DNA from: Vibrio sagamiensis NBRC 104589
Lineage (GTDB): Bacteria > Pseudomonadota > Gammaproteobacteria > Enterobacterales > Vibrionaceae
NCBI RefSeq assembly: GCF_007990935.1
Contig: NZ_BJXJ01000002.1
Span: 62,001-126,000 of the forward strand
Direction: 5' to 3'
DNA length: 64,000 nucleotides
This document shows, piece by piece, positions 54,359-63,861 of the stretch; the stretch's first letter is position 1, and each line of letters starts with the position of its first letter. Position numbers and translations under genes: made by a program. The notes beneath the pieces are model-generated. The model worked only from the letters and a program-made list of their open reading frames with translations, was not told where the DNA came from and ran no database searches.

Positions 54359-56167
54359 CTACTGGAATTTATTTTCATCAGGAGCAACATTCAATATTTG
54401 CAGAGCACCTTTCATAATCTCTGAAAAAACGGGTGATGCAACCGAGCCTCCATAGTAATCATCACCTTGTGGTTCGTTGACAACCACAACGAGAGCTAAA
54501 CGTGGGTCACTAACTGGAGCAATACCAGCGGTATAGTTGATATATTCATCGCTATAACCACCAGCACTTGCCTTTCGAGCTGTACCAGTTTTTGCTCCCA
54601 CTCTATACCCTGGAACCGCAGCACGACGGGCAGATCCACCTTTTTGTGTAACTCCTTCAAGCATGTCAAGCACAAGACGAACATTCTTTTCATTCGCAAT
54701 TTGTCGAGTCCGATTGTCATCATGACTATCGATAATGTGGATTGGCTCGTACATCCCCATATTACCTAAGGTAGCGTAAGCATGCGCTAATTGGATTGGT
54801 GTCACGGATAACCCATAGCCATATGCGATCGTTGCCCGTTCAATAGGAGACCAACGCGAACGGCTTGGGAATATACCGACAACCTCACCCACTAAGTTCA
54901 AACCAGACAACTCACCCAAACCAACTGAGCTGTATAAACCAAGCAATGCTTCTACAGGCATGCGCATTGCTAACTTAGTCACACCAATATTACTCGATTT
55001 CTTCAAGATCGTAGTTAGGCTTGCTTTTCCTACTTTTGGTGCATCACGAACAAAACTGCCACCCAATCGTAGAATACCGTTTCCGGTATCTATAATCGTA
55101 TCTTTATCCGCGACTTCATTTTCTAAGGCCGCCAAAACGACAAATGGCTTAATGGTAGAGCCTGGTTCTAAAGAATCTGTAATAATGCGGTTACGCATTT
55201 TATAACTTTGCCAATCATTGCGATTATTAGGGTTATAGGATGGAGCATTAACCATTGCCAAAACAGCACCAGTTTTAACGTCTAAGATAACAGCCGACCC
55301 AGATGTTGCACGATGATCAGCGACAGCTTGCTTTATTGCTCGATAAGCAACAGCCTGAATTCGCTGATCAATCGTCAACTTTAATGGTTTCCCTTCTTGC
55401 TTCTCTTCCAAAGCAATATTTTCTACCACACGGCCATGGCGATCTTTACGAATGACTTTTTTACCGGCTTCTCCTGTTAGCCATTCATCATAACTGCGCT
55501 CTGTTCCTTCTAAACCATGGCCATCAATGCCTGTTACGCCGACAAGGTGTGCACTGACTTCCCCTGCAGGATAGTAACGACGCGATTCTGACTTCAAGCC
55601 AACACCGGGGATTTTCAGCTCACGAATATAATTGGCCATCGCAGGGCTAACTTGACGCTGGAGATAAATGAAGCGGCGTTTTTGGTTGTTTTTAATCTTA
55701 TTGATCAATTTTTGTCGATCTAAACCTAAAACGTCGGCAAGTGCATACCAACGGTTGGTTTCTTCCAGAGCTCCTTCCTTAAAGATGGTCTTGGGATCGG
55801 CCCACACAGCTTCAACAGGAACACTGACAGCGAGAGGTTCACCATTACGATCAGAAATAATACCTCTAGCAGATTGAAGCGCTTTTACTCTCACGGATCG
55901 CATATCACTCTGTTTGATCAAATTATCTGGTTCAATTATCTGAATGTAAGCAACACGGCCTACCAACAAAGCAAATGCACAAAAAACAAAAAATAGTAGG
56001 AGATGAAGACGCCAACGAATCAATTGAGATTCAGCTTGTTTTATAGGTGTTGCCATTGACACTTTAACGTCTTTATTTACTTGAGGCTGAGTTGCAACGA
56101 CTTTTTTATCTTCTGTTGCTGATTTACGCCTGTTTTTCTGTTTAGACTTGTTTTTTTTTCCGATCAT
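54359..56167 (-). CDS. ftsI: Septal transpeptidase FtsI (PBP3)
   Basis: Division-specific transpeptidase, partner of FtsW. The 602 residues have a basic cytoplasmic tail rich in Lys, Arg and Gln, a transmembrane anchor at about 53-75, the pedestal domain (about 80-240), and the transpeptidase domain with the nucleophile Ser in LEPGSTIKPF (about 335), SSN and AKTGTARK. The cytoplasmic tail (about 50 residues) is longer than the E. coli one. ATG overlaps the ftsL stop by 4 nt. Confidence 0.97.
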   Translation of the reverse strand: MIGKKNKSKQKNRRKSATEDKKVVATQPQVNKDVKVSMATPIKQAESQLIRWRLHLLLFFVFCAFALLVGRVAYIQIIEPDNLIKQSDMRSVRVKALQSARGIISDRNGEPLAVSVPVEAVWADPKTIFKEGALEETNRWYALADVLGLDRQKLINKIKNNQKRRFIYLQRQVSPAMANYIRELKIPGVGLKSESRRYYPAGEVSAHLVGVTGIDGHGLEGTERSYDEWLTGEAGKKVIRKDRHGRVVENIALEEKQEGKPLKLTIDQRIQAVAYRAIKQAVADHRATSGSAVILDVKTGAVLAMVNAPSYNPNNRNDWQSYKMRNRIITDSLEPGSTIKPFVVLAALENEVADKDTIIDTGNGILRLGGSFVRDAPKVGKASLTTILKKSSNIGVTKLAMRMPVEALLGLYSSVGLGELSGLNLVGEVVGIFPSRSRWSPIERATIAYGYGLSVTPIQLAHAYATLGNMGMYEPIHIIDSHDDNRTRQIANEKNVRLVLDMLEGVTQKGGSARRAAVPGYRVGAKTGTARKASAGGYSDEYINYTAGIAPVSDPRLALVVVVNEPQGDDYYGGSVASPVFSEIMKGALQILNVAPDENKFQ

Positions 56168-56481
56168 TTTAGCGTAATAACCACTTCTTTATCGCCATCA
56201 GGACGTCTCATTTCCAGTTCCTTTTTTGCTAAATCTTGAACTCGGCTGTGCTCAGCCAGCGCGGTTTCTTCCAGCATGAGGTTACGCCATTCGCTATCTA
56301 AGCGTTCTCGTTCAACCAATGTATGATCTTTTTCTGTGATCGCTTGACGAGCATGATGAGTAGCAAATACTACGCCCATTGCCGAGGAAAATATTAATAT
56401 CATTAACAATAAAGACCATCGTCCAACGGTAATCAAATCCATTGCAATCAATTTAGCAAGGTTAGAAGTGGGTTTTGTCAT
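56164..56481 (-). CDS. ftsL: Cell division protein FtsL
   Basis: Small bitopic protein of 105 residues that forms a coiled-coil complex with FtsB and FtsQ. A short N-terminal part is followed by a transmembrane helix (about 22-42) and a periplasmic heptad region with LVERERLDSEWRNLMLEE. It lies 5 bp after rsmH and overlaps ftsI by 4 nt. Identification is by position, length and topology as well as sequence. Confidence 0.93.
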   Translation of the reverse strand: MTKPTSNLAKLIAMDLITVGRWSLLLMILIFSSAMGVVFATHHARQAITEKDHTLVERERLDSEWRNLMLEETALAEHSRVQDLAKKELEMRRPDGDKEVVITLK

Positions 56482-56486
56482 AATGG

Positions 56487-57437
56487 CTAAAGCTTTTCTG
56501 CGATTCTCAATACAGAGCTACGAGAGCGAGGGTTGATGTCAATTTCTTGCTGGCTGGGTTTAATTGCTTTACTCACAGCTTTCATATTAGGACTACCTAA
56601 CGCTCGAATTTGCTCTTCCGTCATCGGGAGCCCGTGTGGCACTTGAGGTCCTTTACTTTCTTTACGGATAAATCGTTTCACCATACGATCTTCCAAAGAG
56701 TGAAAGCTGATGACAGACAAACGACCTTCTGGAGCAAGAATACTCGCCGCACCTTTCAGAGCTGTATCGATTTCTTCTAATTCACTATTAATATAAATAC
56801 GGAATGCTTGAAAAGCACGGGTCGCCGGATGTTTTTTTTCTTTAAAACTTTTTGGCGCAGCATCCGAAATCAACTTTGCTAATTGACCCGTTCTGACCAT
56901 TGGCTCATTTTCTTCATTTTCACGGTAGGCTACGATAGCTTTTGCAATACGACGTGCATGCTTATCTTCCCCAAATTCCCTAATAACCCACGTAATATCA
57001 TCTAAATCTGCTTCCATTAACCATTGAGAAACTGGAATACCGGAGGCTGGATCCATCCGCATGTCCAAAGGACCATCTTTCATAAAACTGAAGCCACGCT
57101 CCGCATCATCCAATTGGGGGGATGACACACCAAGATCAAGCAAAACTCCATCAACCTTACCAATCAGATCGTATTGCTCTGCATATTGAGCCATTCCGGA
57201 AAAAGGCCCGTGAATAATAGTAAAACGTGGGTCGTGTATTTTACCAGCTTCAGTGATTGCCTGAGGATCACGGTCAATGCTATACAATTTGCCGTTTTCA
57301 CCCAATTTTGATAGAACAGCTCGACTGTGACCACCTCGGCCAAATGTTCCGTCAATGTAGATACCATCGGGTTTGATGGCTAAGCCATCAATGGATTCAT
57401 TTAGTAGCACAGAGATGTGTTGAAAAGTTTCGGTCAT
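56487..57437 (-). CDS. rsmH: 16S rRNA (cytosine1402-N4)-methyltransferase RsmH
   Basis: Methylates C1402 of 16S rRNA with S-adenosylmethionine. The 316 residues have the SAM-binding [49 protein letters not shown] and [16 protein letters not shown], all typical of RsmH/MraW. I chose ATG 57437 ([12 protein letters not shown]), the usual family start; the TTG at 57452 would add five residues. It is the first gene of the dcw cluster here, because no mraZ lies between it and rnpB. Confidence 0.96.
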   Translation of the reverse strand: MTETFQHISVLLNESIDGLAIKPDGIYIDGTFGRGGHSRAVLSKLGENGKLYSIDRDPQAITEAGKIHDPRFTIIHGPFSGMAQYAEQYDLIGKVDGVLLDLGVSSPQLDDAERGFSFMKDGPLDMRMDPASGIPVSQWLMEADLDDITWVIREFGEDKHARRIAKAIVAYRENEENEPMVRTGQLAKLISDAAPKSFKEKKHPATRAFQAFRIYINSELEEIDTALKGAASILAPEGRLSVISFHSLEDRMVKRFIRKESKGPQVPHGLPMTEEQIRALGSPNMKAVSKAIKPSQQEIDINPRSRSSVLRIAEKL

Positions 57438-57573
57438 AGCTTTCTCGTTCAATAGTCTTAAAGCGAATCTTAAGTGTACTGATTTCCAACACCATCGTCA
57501 CCCCAAGTCTGACGTTAGATGTCATTCAGTACTAAGTAAATTGGACATAACATAAGTTGTACCAATAAAATGC

Positions 57574-57605
57574 AAAAAACCCATCACTACCGCAGTAGTG
57601 ATGGG
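57574..57605 (-). terminator. Rho-independent terminator of rnpB
   Basis: Eleven-base-pair perfect stem CCCATCACTAC/GTAGTGATGGG with the loop TGCG, followed by six T on the minus strand, just beyond the 3' end of the RNase P RNA. Confidence 0.92.
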
Positions 57606-57613
57606 TCTCGAAT

Positions 57614-58055
57614 TGGTGGAGCCGACACATAAGCCGGGTTCTGTTCCGCTTGCGCGGCGGTAGCCATTCGTCTAGGCCAGTAATCGCTTACTGGCTCGAG
57701 CAACCTACCCGCCTCCTTACGCGAGCAACGCAATGTGGAGGCCTATTTGGTCTTGCTTCAGGTGGAGTTTACCCTGCTGCGAGCTATTGCTAGTCGCCCG
57801 GTGCGCTCTTACCACACCCTTTCACCCTTACCTGTGCACCACTATTCGAAAATAGGGGCCATCGGCGGTCTTCTCTCTGCTGCACTTGTCGTAGGCTTGC
57901 GCCCCCCAGGCGTTACCTGGCACCTTGCTCTATGAAGCCCGGACTTTCCTCCCCTTTGTCAGTCTCCCGAAGGACGTCAACGTCAGTCTCCCGAAGGACA
58001 TCAACGTCAGTCTCCCGAAGGACATCAACAAAGCAGCGACTACCCAGTCAGCTCC
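57614..58055 (-). ncRNA. rnpB: RNase P RNA (catalytic subunit), with expanded P3 arm
   Basis: Type A RNase P RNA that matures tRNA 5' ends. On the minus strand the conserved blocks appear in order: GAGGAAAGTCCGGGC, GCCAGGTAACGCCTGG, AAACCG-like AAGACCGCCGATGGCC, GGTAAGGGTGAAAGGGTG, TAAACTCCACC, and ACAGAACCCGGCTTAT near the 3' end. GGAGCTGAC at the 5' end pairs with GTCGGCTCC at the 3' end (helix P1, one GU), which sets the ends within a few bases. The length of about 442 nt exceeds the 377 nt of E. coli, largely because of a tandem repeat in P3 (57958-58029). It lies between rsmI and rsmH, all on the same strand. Confidence 0.96.
57958..58029 (-). repeat. Three tandem 24-nt repeats inside the P3 arm of RNase P RNA
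   Basis: Copies are 57958-57981, 57982-58005 and 58006-58029. The last two are identical and the first differs at one base (57976). On the RNA strand each unit starts GUUGAUGUCC, has a UUCG tetraloop closed by C-G, and ends GGGAGACUGAC, so each can form its own hairpin. The array is flanked by CUUUGU-like and ACAAAG segments that can close the P3 stem around it. Confidence 0.95.
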
Positions 58056-58064
58056 GAGGCGAAT

Positions 58065-58070
58065 TGTATA
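58065..58070 (-). promoter_or_regulatory. Candidate -10 element of the rnpB promoter
   Basis: TATACA on the minus strand ends 9 nt before the inferred first base of the RNase P RNA. A matching -35 is not obvious. The 154 bp between this and the rsmI stop hold no gene. Confidence 0.45.
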
Positions 58071-58224
58071 GAGTTATCTGCATAGAGTCTAGTCAGATCA
58101 CAAATATGATGAAATGAAAATATCAAATGGCGACAAAACAAACAACTTTGATCGCTAGACATTAGACAAATCGTGCGGGTATTAGCTTCCGTTTATATAC
58201 ATTTAATAGAATTATGCCATGCCC

Positions 58225-59088
58225 CTAATCCAAATTTTCTAATCCCCATTTATATAGCGCATTTTTCTTAAGCTTATATATTTCTGCTGCCAAGGCCGCC
58301 GCTTTCTTTAGTGGTAATTCTTTAGTCAAAATACTCAATGTACGAGTCGCTTCATCAGGTAGATTTTCTTGTGTTGAAGCTCGATGACCATGAATCAATA
58401 ACACCATTTCACCACGTTGCTGATTATCATCACTTTCTACCCATTCGATCAGTTCACCTAGTGGCATACCTTGAATGGTTTCGAATGTTTTAGTTAATTC
58501 ACGCGCCAAGACGACTTCTCTTTCTGGACCAAGAACTTCCAACATATCTTGTAAAGAGTCTACTATTCTATGCGGGGACTCATAAAATATGCATGTTCGT
58601 TCAACAGCGGATATTTCTAAAAGTTTGTCCTTGCGACTTTTTCTTTTAGGGGGTAAAAAGCCTTCAAAACTAAATCGATCAGAAGGCAACCCAGAGGCAC
58701 TCAAAGCCGTAATAACAGCACAAGCACCAGGCAAAGGGACAACACGAACTCCCGCTTGTCGACATTGATTAACTAAATGATAACCTGGATCACTTATTAG
58801 CGGTGTACCTGCATCAGAAACCAACGCAATTGATTGACCAGACAACAATTTTTCAACTAAAACTTGCGATCTTTGCTGTTCATTGTGATCATGTAAAGCA
58901 AATGTTTTCGTTTGGATATTAAAATGAGATAACAGCTTGCCTGTATGTCGAGTATCCTCTGCAGCGATGATATCCACATTCGACAGAACATCAACGGCAC
59001 GTTGAGTAATATCCGCTAAATTTCCGATTGGAGTCGGTACGATGTAGAGAGTTGGCCTCTCATTCAGCAACTTATTTTTTTCTGTCAT
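58225..59088 (-). CDS. rsmI: 16S rRNA (cytidine1402-2'-O)-methyltransferase RsmI
   Basis: Methylates the ribose of C1402, the same nucleotide that RsmH modifies on its base. The 287 residues begin with [16 protein letters not shown] (about 13-28) and contain [27 protein letters not shown] and [19 protein letters not shown], the tetrapyrrole-methylase-like fold of RsmI. It diverges from lpoA and is followed by rnpB. Confidence 0.97.
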   Translation of the reverse strand: MTEKNKLLNERPTLYIVPTPIGNLADITQRAVDVLSNVDIIAAEDTRHTGKLLSHFNIQTKTFALHDHNEQQRSQVLVEKLLSGQSIALVSDAGTPLISDPGYHLVNQCRQAGVRVVPLPGACAVITALSASGLPSDRFSFEGFLPPKRKSRKDKLLEISAVERTCIFYESPHRIVDSLQDMLEVLGPEREVVLARELTKTFETIQGMPLGELIEWVESDDNQQRGEMVLLIHGHRASTQENLPDEATRTLSILTKELPLKKAAALAAEIYKLKKNALYKWGLENLD

Positions 59089-59157
59089 TTGTTTACTATC
59101 ACTTCAACGATTAATATAGAGAAAATTTTGTACAAAAATTATAGAGAACTCACGGCA

Positions 59158-60969
59158 ATGATGAACCATAAGCGCCTCAGTGTACCACGCTTACTGACCC
59201 CTGTAGCACTAGCATTAACCCTAACGGCATGTTCTTCAGGCCCACAACGTCCAAATAGCGTGGACATCACCCGTCCACCAACACAGTCTACTCAGAGCTA
59301 TATGATCCAAGCAGATAGCAGCCAAGGTAGTTTGCAAAGTGACTGGTTAATCATGGCGGCAAAAGCTGCCTTACAAGCAAACCAAATCGAAAGAGCACAA
59401 TTACTGGTTAAACGTCTTGCTCGACAATCTTTAAATAATGTTCAGCAAGCTGAACAGCAACTTATTCAAGCGACCATACTGCAAAAAAAAGGGCATTACA
59501 CACAAGTATTGCAAGCCTTGAGCTTTCAAACACAATGGCAATTACCTAGCCAACAGTGGAAAGAATACTACGCTCTTCGTGCTGACGCTTACCAAAGTTT
59601 AAACCAACCCTTTGAAGCAAATCGCCAGTTAATTGCGGAAAGCGACTTCGCTTCAAGTCAAGAAAGACGCGAAATCTCTAACCGAATTTGGATGAATTTC
59701 AGTCAATACTCTGTTCAAGAGCTGCAAGAGTTGGCCACTTCTGCTGACGAAGCTATACTCAACGGATGGTTACAGCTTGCAGGCTACGCGAAAACCTATT
59801 CTAGCAATCTTACGCAATTAAAGAATGCGATGGAGAAGTGGTTAAACGATCACTCTTCGCATCCTGCAAGTATATATACACCTCAAGAAATTCAGAATAT
59901 TTTATCATTAGATATTGTAAAGCCAAACAACACAGCTTTATTACTACCACTTTCTGGTAAATTTGCTCAACAAGGCCAACTCATCCGTGACGGTTTTGTA
60001 TTTGCAATGATGAACGATGAATACCGCGATCCAAGCGCTTCACTGACTGTTATTGATACAAATGAAAATAGTATTGAACAGATTAAACAGCACTTGCTCA
60101 AAAAAAATATTGATTTTGTCATTGGGCCATTGCAAAAAAACAAGGTAACACAGCTACAATCTGTACTGGATGGTTCTCAAACTGGAGTGACCATTCCAAA
60201 TTTAGCTTTAAATATTCCCGATGCTATTCAACCAGAGACGGATACATGTTACTTCGCTCTGTCCCCAGAGCAGGAGGTCGCACAAGCTGCTAAGTATCTT
60301 CATGAACAAGGCTACAAATTCCCGATGATTTTGGCTCCGAAAAGTGTTTACGGTCAACGAGTAAGCCAAGCTTTCAATCAAGAATGGGCGAAATACAGTA
60401 ACTACAAAGCAGCAAACGAGTTTTTCGGCAATAAACAGCAAATGCAGAAGGACATCAATAAAATATTTGGCCTTCAAGAAAGTAAGAAGCGCATTGCTCA
60501 GATCCAGTCTTTAACTAATACTGTAATTGAAAGCTCCCCGCGTAGTCGTCGTGATGTTGATGCTGTCTATATCGTAGCAAAAAGCTCAGAGCTGACTTTG
60601 ATCAAACCGTTTATAGAAGTTGCGATTAATCCAGGTGAAAAGCCACCAAAAATGTTCTCGAATTCTCGCAGTAACAGTGGCGGGACAGCTTATGAGGATT
60701 TAACTGGAGTCACATACAGTGACATCCCTCTACTCATTAACCCAGACCTGACCATTAAGACCCAAATGAATGAGCTATGGCCGAATCAATCAAATACGGA
60801 AAAACGCCTCGAAGCAATGGGGATGGATGCCTACAAGCTAATTAATGAGTTACCACAAATGAAACTGTTATCAGGTTACTCTGTCGACGGACAAACTGGC
60901 CGTTTGACCATAGATAACCAATGCATTGTTCAACGCAAACTTGACTGGGCTGAACGTGGGGCTCTTTAG
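59158..60969 (+). CDS. lpoA: Penicillin-binding protein activator LpoA
   Basis: Outer-membrane lipoprotein that reaches through the wall to activate PBP1A. With ATG 59158 the 603 residues have a lipoprotein signal with lipobox LTAC (C25), an N-terminal TPR-like helical domain (about 40-260) and a C-terminal periplasmic-binding-protein-like domain (ALLLPLSGKFAQQGQLIRDGF, DFVIGPLQKNKV). The frame is open back to 59089, but that start would bury the signal peptide. The C-domain is not a transporter part in this family. The gene starts the lpoA-yraN-diaA-dolP group. Confidence 0.94.
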   Translation: MMNHKRLSVPRLLTPVALALTLTACSSGPQRPNSVDITRPPTQSTQSYMIQADSSQGSLQSDWLIMAAKAALQANQIERAQLLVKRLARQSLNNVQQAEQQLIQATILQKKGHYTQVLQALSFQTQWQLPSQQWKEYYALRADAYQSLNQPFEANRQLIAESDFASSQERREISNRIWMNFSQYSVQELQELATSADEAILNGWLQLAGYAKTYSSNLTQLKNAMEKWLNDHSSHPASIYTPQEIQNILSLDIVKPNNTALLLPLSGKFAQQGQLIRDGFVFAMMNDEYRDPSASLTVIDTNENSIEQIKQHLLKKNIDFVIGPLQKNKVTQLQSVLDGSQTGVTIPNLALNIPDAIQPETDTCYFALSPEQEVAQAAKYLHEQGYKFPMILAPKSVYGQRVSQAFNQEWAKYSNYKAANEFFGNKQQMQKDINKIFGLQESKKRIAQIQSLTNTVIESSPRSRRDVDAVYIVAKSSELTLIKPFIEVAINPGEKPPKMFSNSRSNSGGTAYEDLTGVTYSDIPLLINPDLTIKTQMNELWPNQSNTEKRLEAMGMDAYKLINELPQMKLLSGYSVDGQTGRLTIDNQCIVQRKLDWAERGAL

Positions 60970-61324
60970 CAAAAGGCGGATTGGGGACCAATACGAGGTC
61001 TTGGCAAAGCACTACTTGCAACGCCAAGGCCTGCGTTTTGTGACACAAAATTTCTTAACAAAACTCGGAGAAATTGATTTAATTTTTCAACAAGGTAAAA
61101 CTATCGTCTTTGTTGAGGTAAAATATCGTAAAAATGATCATTTCGGTTCTGCCGCCGAGATGGTCACTCCGGCAAAAATGCGTAAACTGGTCAAAACAGC
61201 CCATATTTGGCTTCACAAGAACAAACATGATACATATCATGCCGATTACCGATTCGATGTAATTGCCATTCACAACAATGGCAATGATATCAATTGGATA
61301 AAAAATGCAATCTCTGAAGGATAA
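60956..61324 (+). CDS. yraN: UPF0102 family protein YraN (putative nuclease fold)
   Basis: 122 residues of the YraN family, related to restriction-endonuclease-like folds. The core residues are visible: GDQYEVLAKHYL, GEIDLIFQQGKTIVFVEVKYRK (the E-D...E-V-K pattern of the fold) and YRFDVIAI near the end. Function is not established. I chose GTG 60956 because the protein then begins close to family members; a TTG at 60926 would add ten residues. With GTG it overlaps lpoA by 14 nt. Confidence 0.85.
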   Translation: MGLFSKRRIGDQYEVLAKHYLQRQGLRFVTQNFLTKLGEIDLIFQQGKTIVFVEVKYRKNDHFGSAAEMVTPAKMRKLVKTAHIWLHKNKHDTYHADYRFDVIAIHNNGNDINWIKNAISEG

Positions 61325-61918
<594 letters not shown>

Positions 61919-61938
61919 ACAACAAAGAGTTTACAAGT

Positions 61939-62553
61939 ATGATACGGAACCTTGTTATTTTATGTACTGCATTAATGTTGAATGGCTGTGCAGGGTTATT
62001 TATTGCTGGAGCCGCAACAACGGCCAACATTGTCACAGATACCCGTTCTGCGAAGGAAATATGGCAAGATAACAACATTGAGTTTGAAGTAGCAGCCATG
62101 AGTAATAAACCCCCCTTTGTGGAAAAAACTCGCATTTTCGCTAGCTCTTATAACGGTACCTTAGTACTTATGGGGCAAGCGCCAACTCAAACTCTCATTA
62201 GCGATTTTGAAAAACAAGTACGCAAATTAAACGGCGTTAAAAGTATTCATAACAAAATTAAGCAAATGGAGCCATTAGGGCTGAGTCAAATCAGTAATGA
62301 CAGCTGGATTACAACTAAAGTAAAATCCGCTTTACTTACTGATGGCGAATTAAATGGAACCAAAGTAAAAGTTATCACTGAAGATGGCGATGTATTCCTA
62401 TTTGGTTATGTTTCTCTTGCACAAGCAGATCGTGCTGTGGAAATCGCACGTAATATTTCTGGAGTTAAGCAAGTAATTAAAGGTTTTCAGTATGGGGATA
62501 TAGCTGTACTAGAAAACAATACTCATCAGCCAATCTCTCAGCCTTTTTTGTAA
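61939..62553 (+). CDS. dolP: Outer-membrane lipoprotein DolP (two BON domains)
   Basis: Lipoprotein that binds anionic phospholipid at the division site and supports envelope integrity and BAM function in E. coli (formerly YraP). With ATG 61939 there are 204 residues: lipobox LNGC (C17), then two BON domains, the first around RIFASSYNGTLVLMGQAPTQ and the second around SWITTKVKSALLTDGELN to GVKQVIKGFQ. An in-frame ATG at 61915 overlaps the diaA stop and would add eight residues. A bidirectional terminator follows. Confidence 0.92.
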   Translation: MIRNLVILCTALMLNGCAGLFIAGAATTANIVTDTRSAKEIWQDNNIEFEVAAMSNKPPFVEKTRIFASSYNGTLVLMGQAPTQTLISDFEKQVRKLNGVKSIHNKIKQMEPLGLSQISNDSWITTKVKSALLTDGELNGTKVKVITEDGDVFLFGYVSLAQADRAVEIARNISGVKQVIKGFQYGDIAVLENNTHQPISQPFL

Positions 62554-62574
62554 GTAAAATTATAAAAATGAAAT

Positions 62575-62603
62575 AAAAAGCAGCACTAGTGTGCTGCTTT
62601 TTT
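62575..62603. terminator. Bidirectional terminator between dolP and sspB
   Basis: Stem GCAGCAC/GTGCTGC with the loop TAGT, preceded by A residues and followed by T residues on both strands, between convergent genes. Confidence 0.92.
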
Positions 62604-62629
62604 AATTTGATTTTACCGGTCCATTGATA

Positions 62630-63109
62630 CTATTTGATCACACGTAAACTTGGCTTTCCTTTCGGACGAGGCGCTTCTTCCTCCTCAAGTTCAACAGTAT
62701 CTGGCTCTAAATCGCTAACCACTGCAGTGAATGCTGGAGTTGGTGCGTCAGCAGTCATGTCTTCTTCTTCAATATCCATATAGATATCTTCAGGCTCAAA
62801 CATTGTACCAGCACCATTTTCTCTAGCATAAATCGCCTGTGCCGCATAAATAGGGACAATCACTGAATGAGGTCGCCCGCTAAAGCGAGCTTGAAAAGTG
62901 ACCGATTCATTACCTAATTCAAGATAGCCAACTGCTGCAGGGGCTATATTCAATATAATCTGGCCATCTTGAACAAATTCAATTGGTACATGAACACCTG
63001 GCATTGTTGCATCAACAACTAGATGAGGTGTTAGGTCGTTATCAACCAACCAGTCATAAAATGCACGAAGCATGTAAGGACGGCGTGCAGTCATCTTAGA
63101 AATATCCAT
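62630..63109 (-). CDS. sspB: ClpXP protease specificity-enhancing factor SspB
   Basis: Adaptor that delivers ssrA-tagged proteins to ClpXP. The 159 residues begin MDISKMTARRPYMLRAFYDWLVDN, contain the ssrA-binding domain with HLVVDATMPGVHVP and IYARENGAGTMFEPE, then an acidic flexible linker and the ClpX-binding tail GKPSLRVIK. I chose ATG 63109; a GTG one codon earlier is possible. It follows sspA by 21 nt and is probably co-transcribed with it. Confidence 0.96.
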   Translation of the reverse strand: MDISKMTARRPYMLRAFYDWLVDNDLTPHLVVDATMPGVHVPIEFVQDGQIILNIAPAAVGYLELGNESVTFQARFSGRPHSVIVPIYAAQAIYARENGAGTMFEPEDIYMDIEEEDMTADAPTPAFTAVVSDLEPDTVELEEEEAPRPKGKPSLRVIK

Positions 63110-63130
63110 CACGTATGTAACCTAGTCCAA

Positions 63131-63766
63131 TTAACGAACTAAACGCATTTCACGTTCTGCTTCCGTCAAAGAAGCAAGGAATGAGTCACGTTCAAATACG
63201 CGATTCATGTACACTTTGATTTCTTTTGAACCCGGGCCAACAAGATCAATACCAAGTTGAGGCAAACGCCATAATAGTGGTGCTAAGTAACAATCAATCA
63301 AACTGAACTCTTCGCTCATAAAATATTCATACTCAGCAAAGATTGGCGATAGAGTGAGTAGATCATTACGTAATTTAGTACGCGCTTTCTCTGATTCTTC
63401 CATATTACCTTTTAGTACTTTCTCAGCGAGAGAATACCAATTACGCTCAATACGGTACATCATTAGACGGCTGTTACCCCGAGCAACAGGATAAACAGGC
63501 ATAAGAGGAGGATGCGGAAAACGCTCGTCCAAGTACTCCATGATGATTTTTGAATCGTAAAGAGCTAGCTCACGGTCAACCAAAGTTGGTACTGACTTGT
63601 ATGGGTTTAATTCAACAAGCTCAGCAGGAAGATTTGCTTCATCAACAAGCTCAACTTCAACACTTACGCCCTTTTCAGCTAGTACAATACGAACCTGATG
63701 GCTATATAAATCTGATGCACTTGAAAAAAGAGTCATTACAGAACGTTTATTGGCAGCTACAGCCAT
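63131..63766 (-). CDS. sspA: Stringent starvation protein A
   Basis: RNA-polymerase-associated protein with a glutathione-transferase fold, induced on starvation. The 211 residues begin MAVAANKRSVMTLFS, with the thioredoxin-like domain (YSHQVRIVLAEKGV, NPYKSVPTLVDREL) and a helical C-domain ending RDSFLASLTEAEREMRLVR, very close to E. coli SspA including the surface PHP segment (RFPHPPLMPVYPVARG). I chose ATG 63766 with GGAGGG upstream; an in-frame start at 63823 would add 19 unrelated residues. Confidence 0.97.
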   Translation of the reverse strand: MAVAANKRSVMTLFSSASDLYSHQVRIVLAEKGVSVEVELVDEANLPAELVELNPYKSVPTLVDRELALYDSKIIMEYLDERFPHPPLMPVYPVARGNSRLMMYRIERNWYSLAEKVLKGNMEESEKARTKLRNDLLTLSPIFAEYEYFMSEEFSLIDCYLAPLLWRLPQLGIDLVGPGSKEIKVYMNRVFERDSFLASLTEAEREMRLVR

Positions 63767-63861
63767 GGAGCCCTCCAGTACACTTATAAATAAAAATGGA
63801 GGCGCTAAGCCTCCACTATCCATTAATTAAAACTAAGAATTAGCACGATATTGTAGCACAA

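Noticed and set aside
57438..57573. TGGG/TGGT motifs as remnants of MraZ binding repeats
   Set aside because: The spacing (11 and 6) does not follow the regular period expected of MraZ sites, so they look accidental.
57958..58029. The 24-nt repeats as a CRISPR array
   Set aside because: Units follow each other directly with no spacers, and they lie inside a structural RNA gene.
57735..58117. Plus-strand reading frames over the RNase P RNA, one with a repeated SVSRRTST peptide
   Set aside because: They are the antisense of rnpB; the peptide repeat only mirrors the 24-nt RNA repeat, which is a multiple of three.
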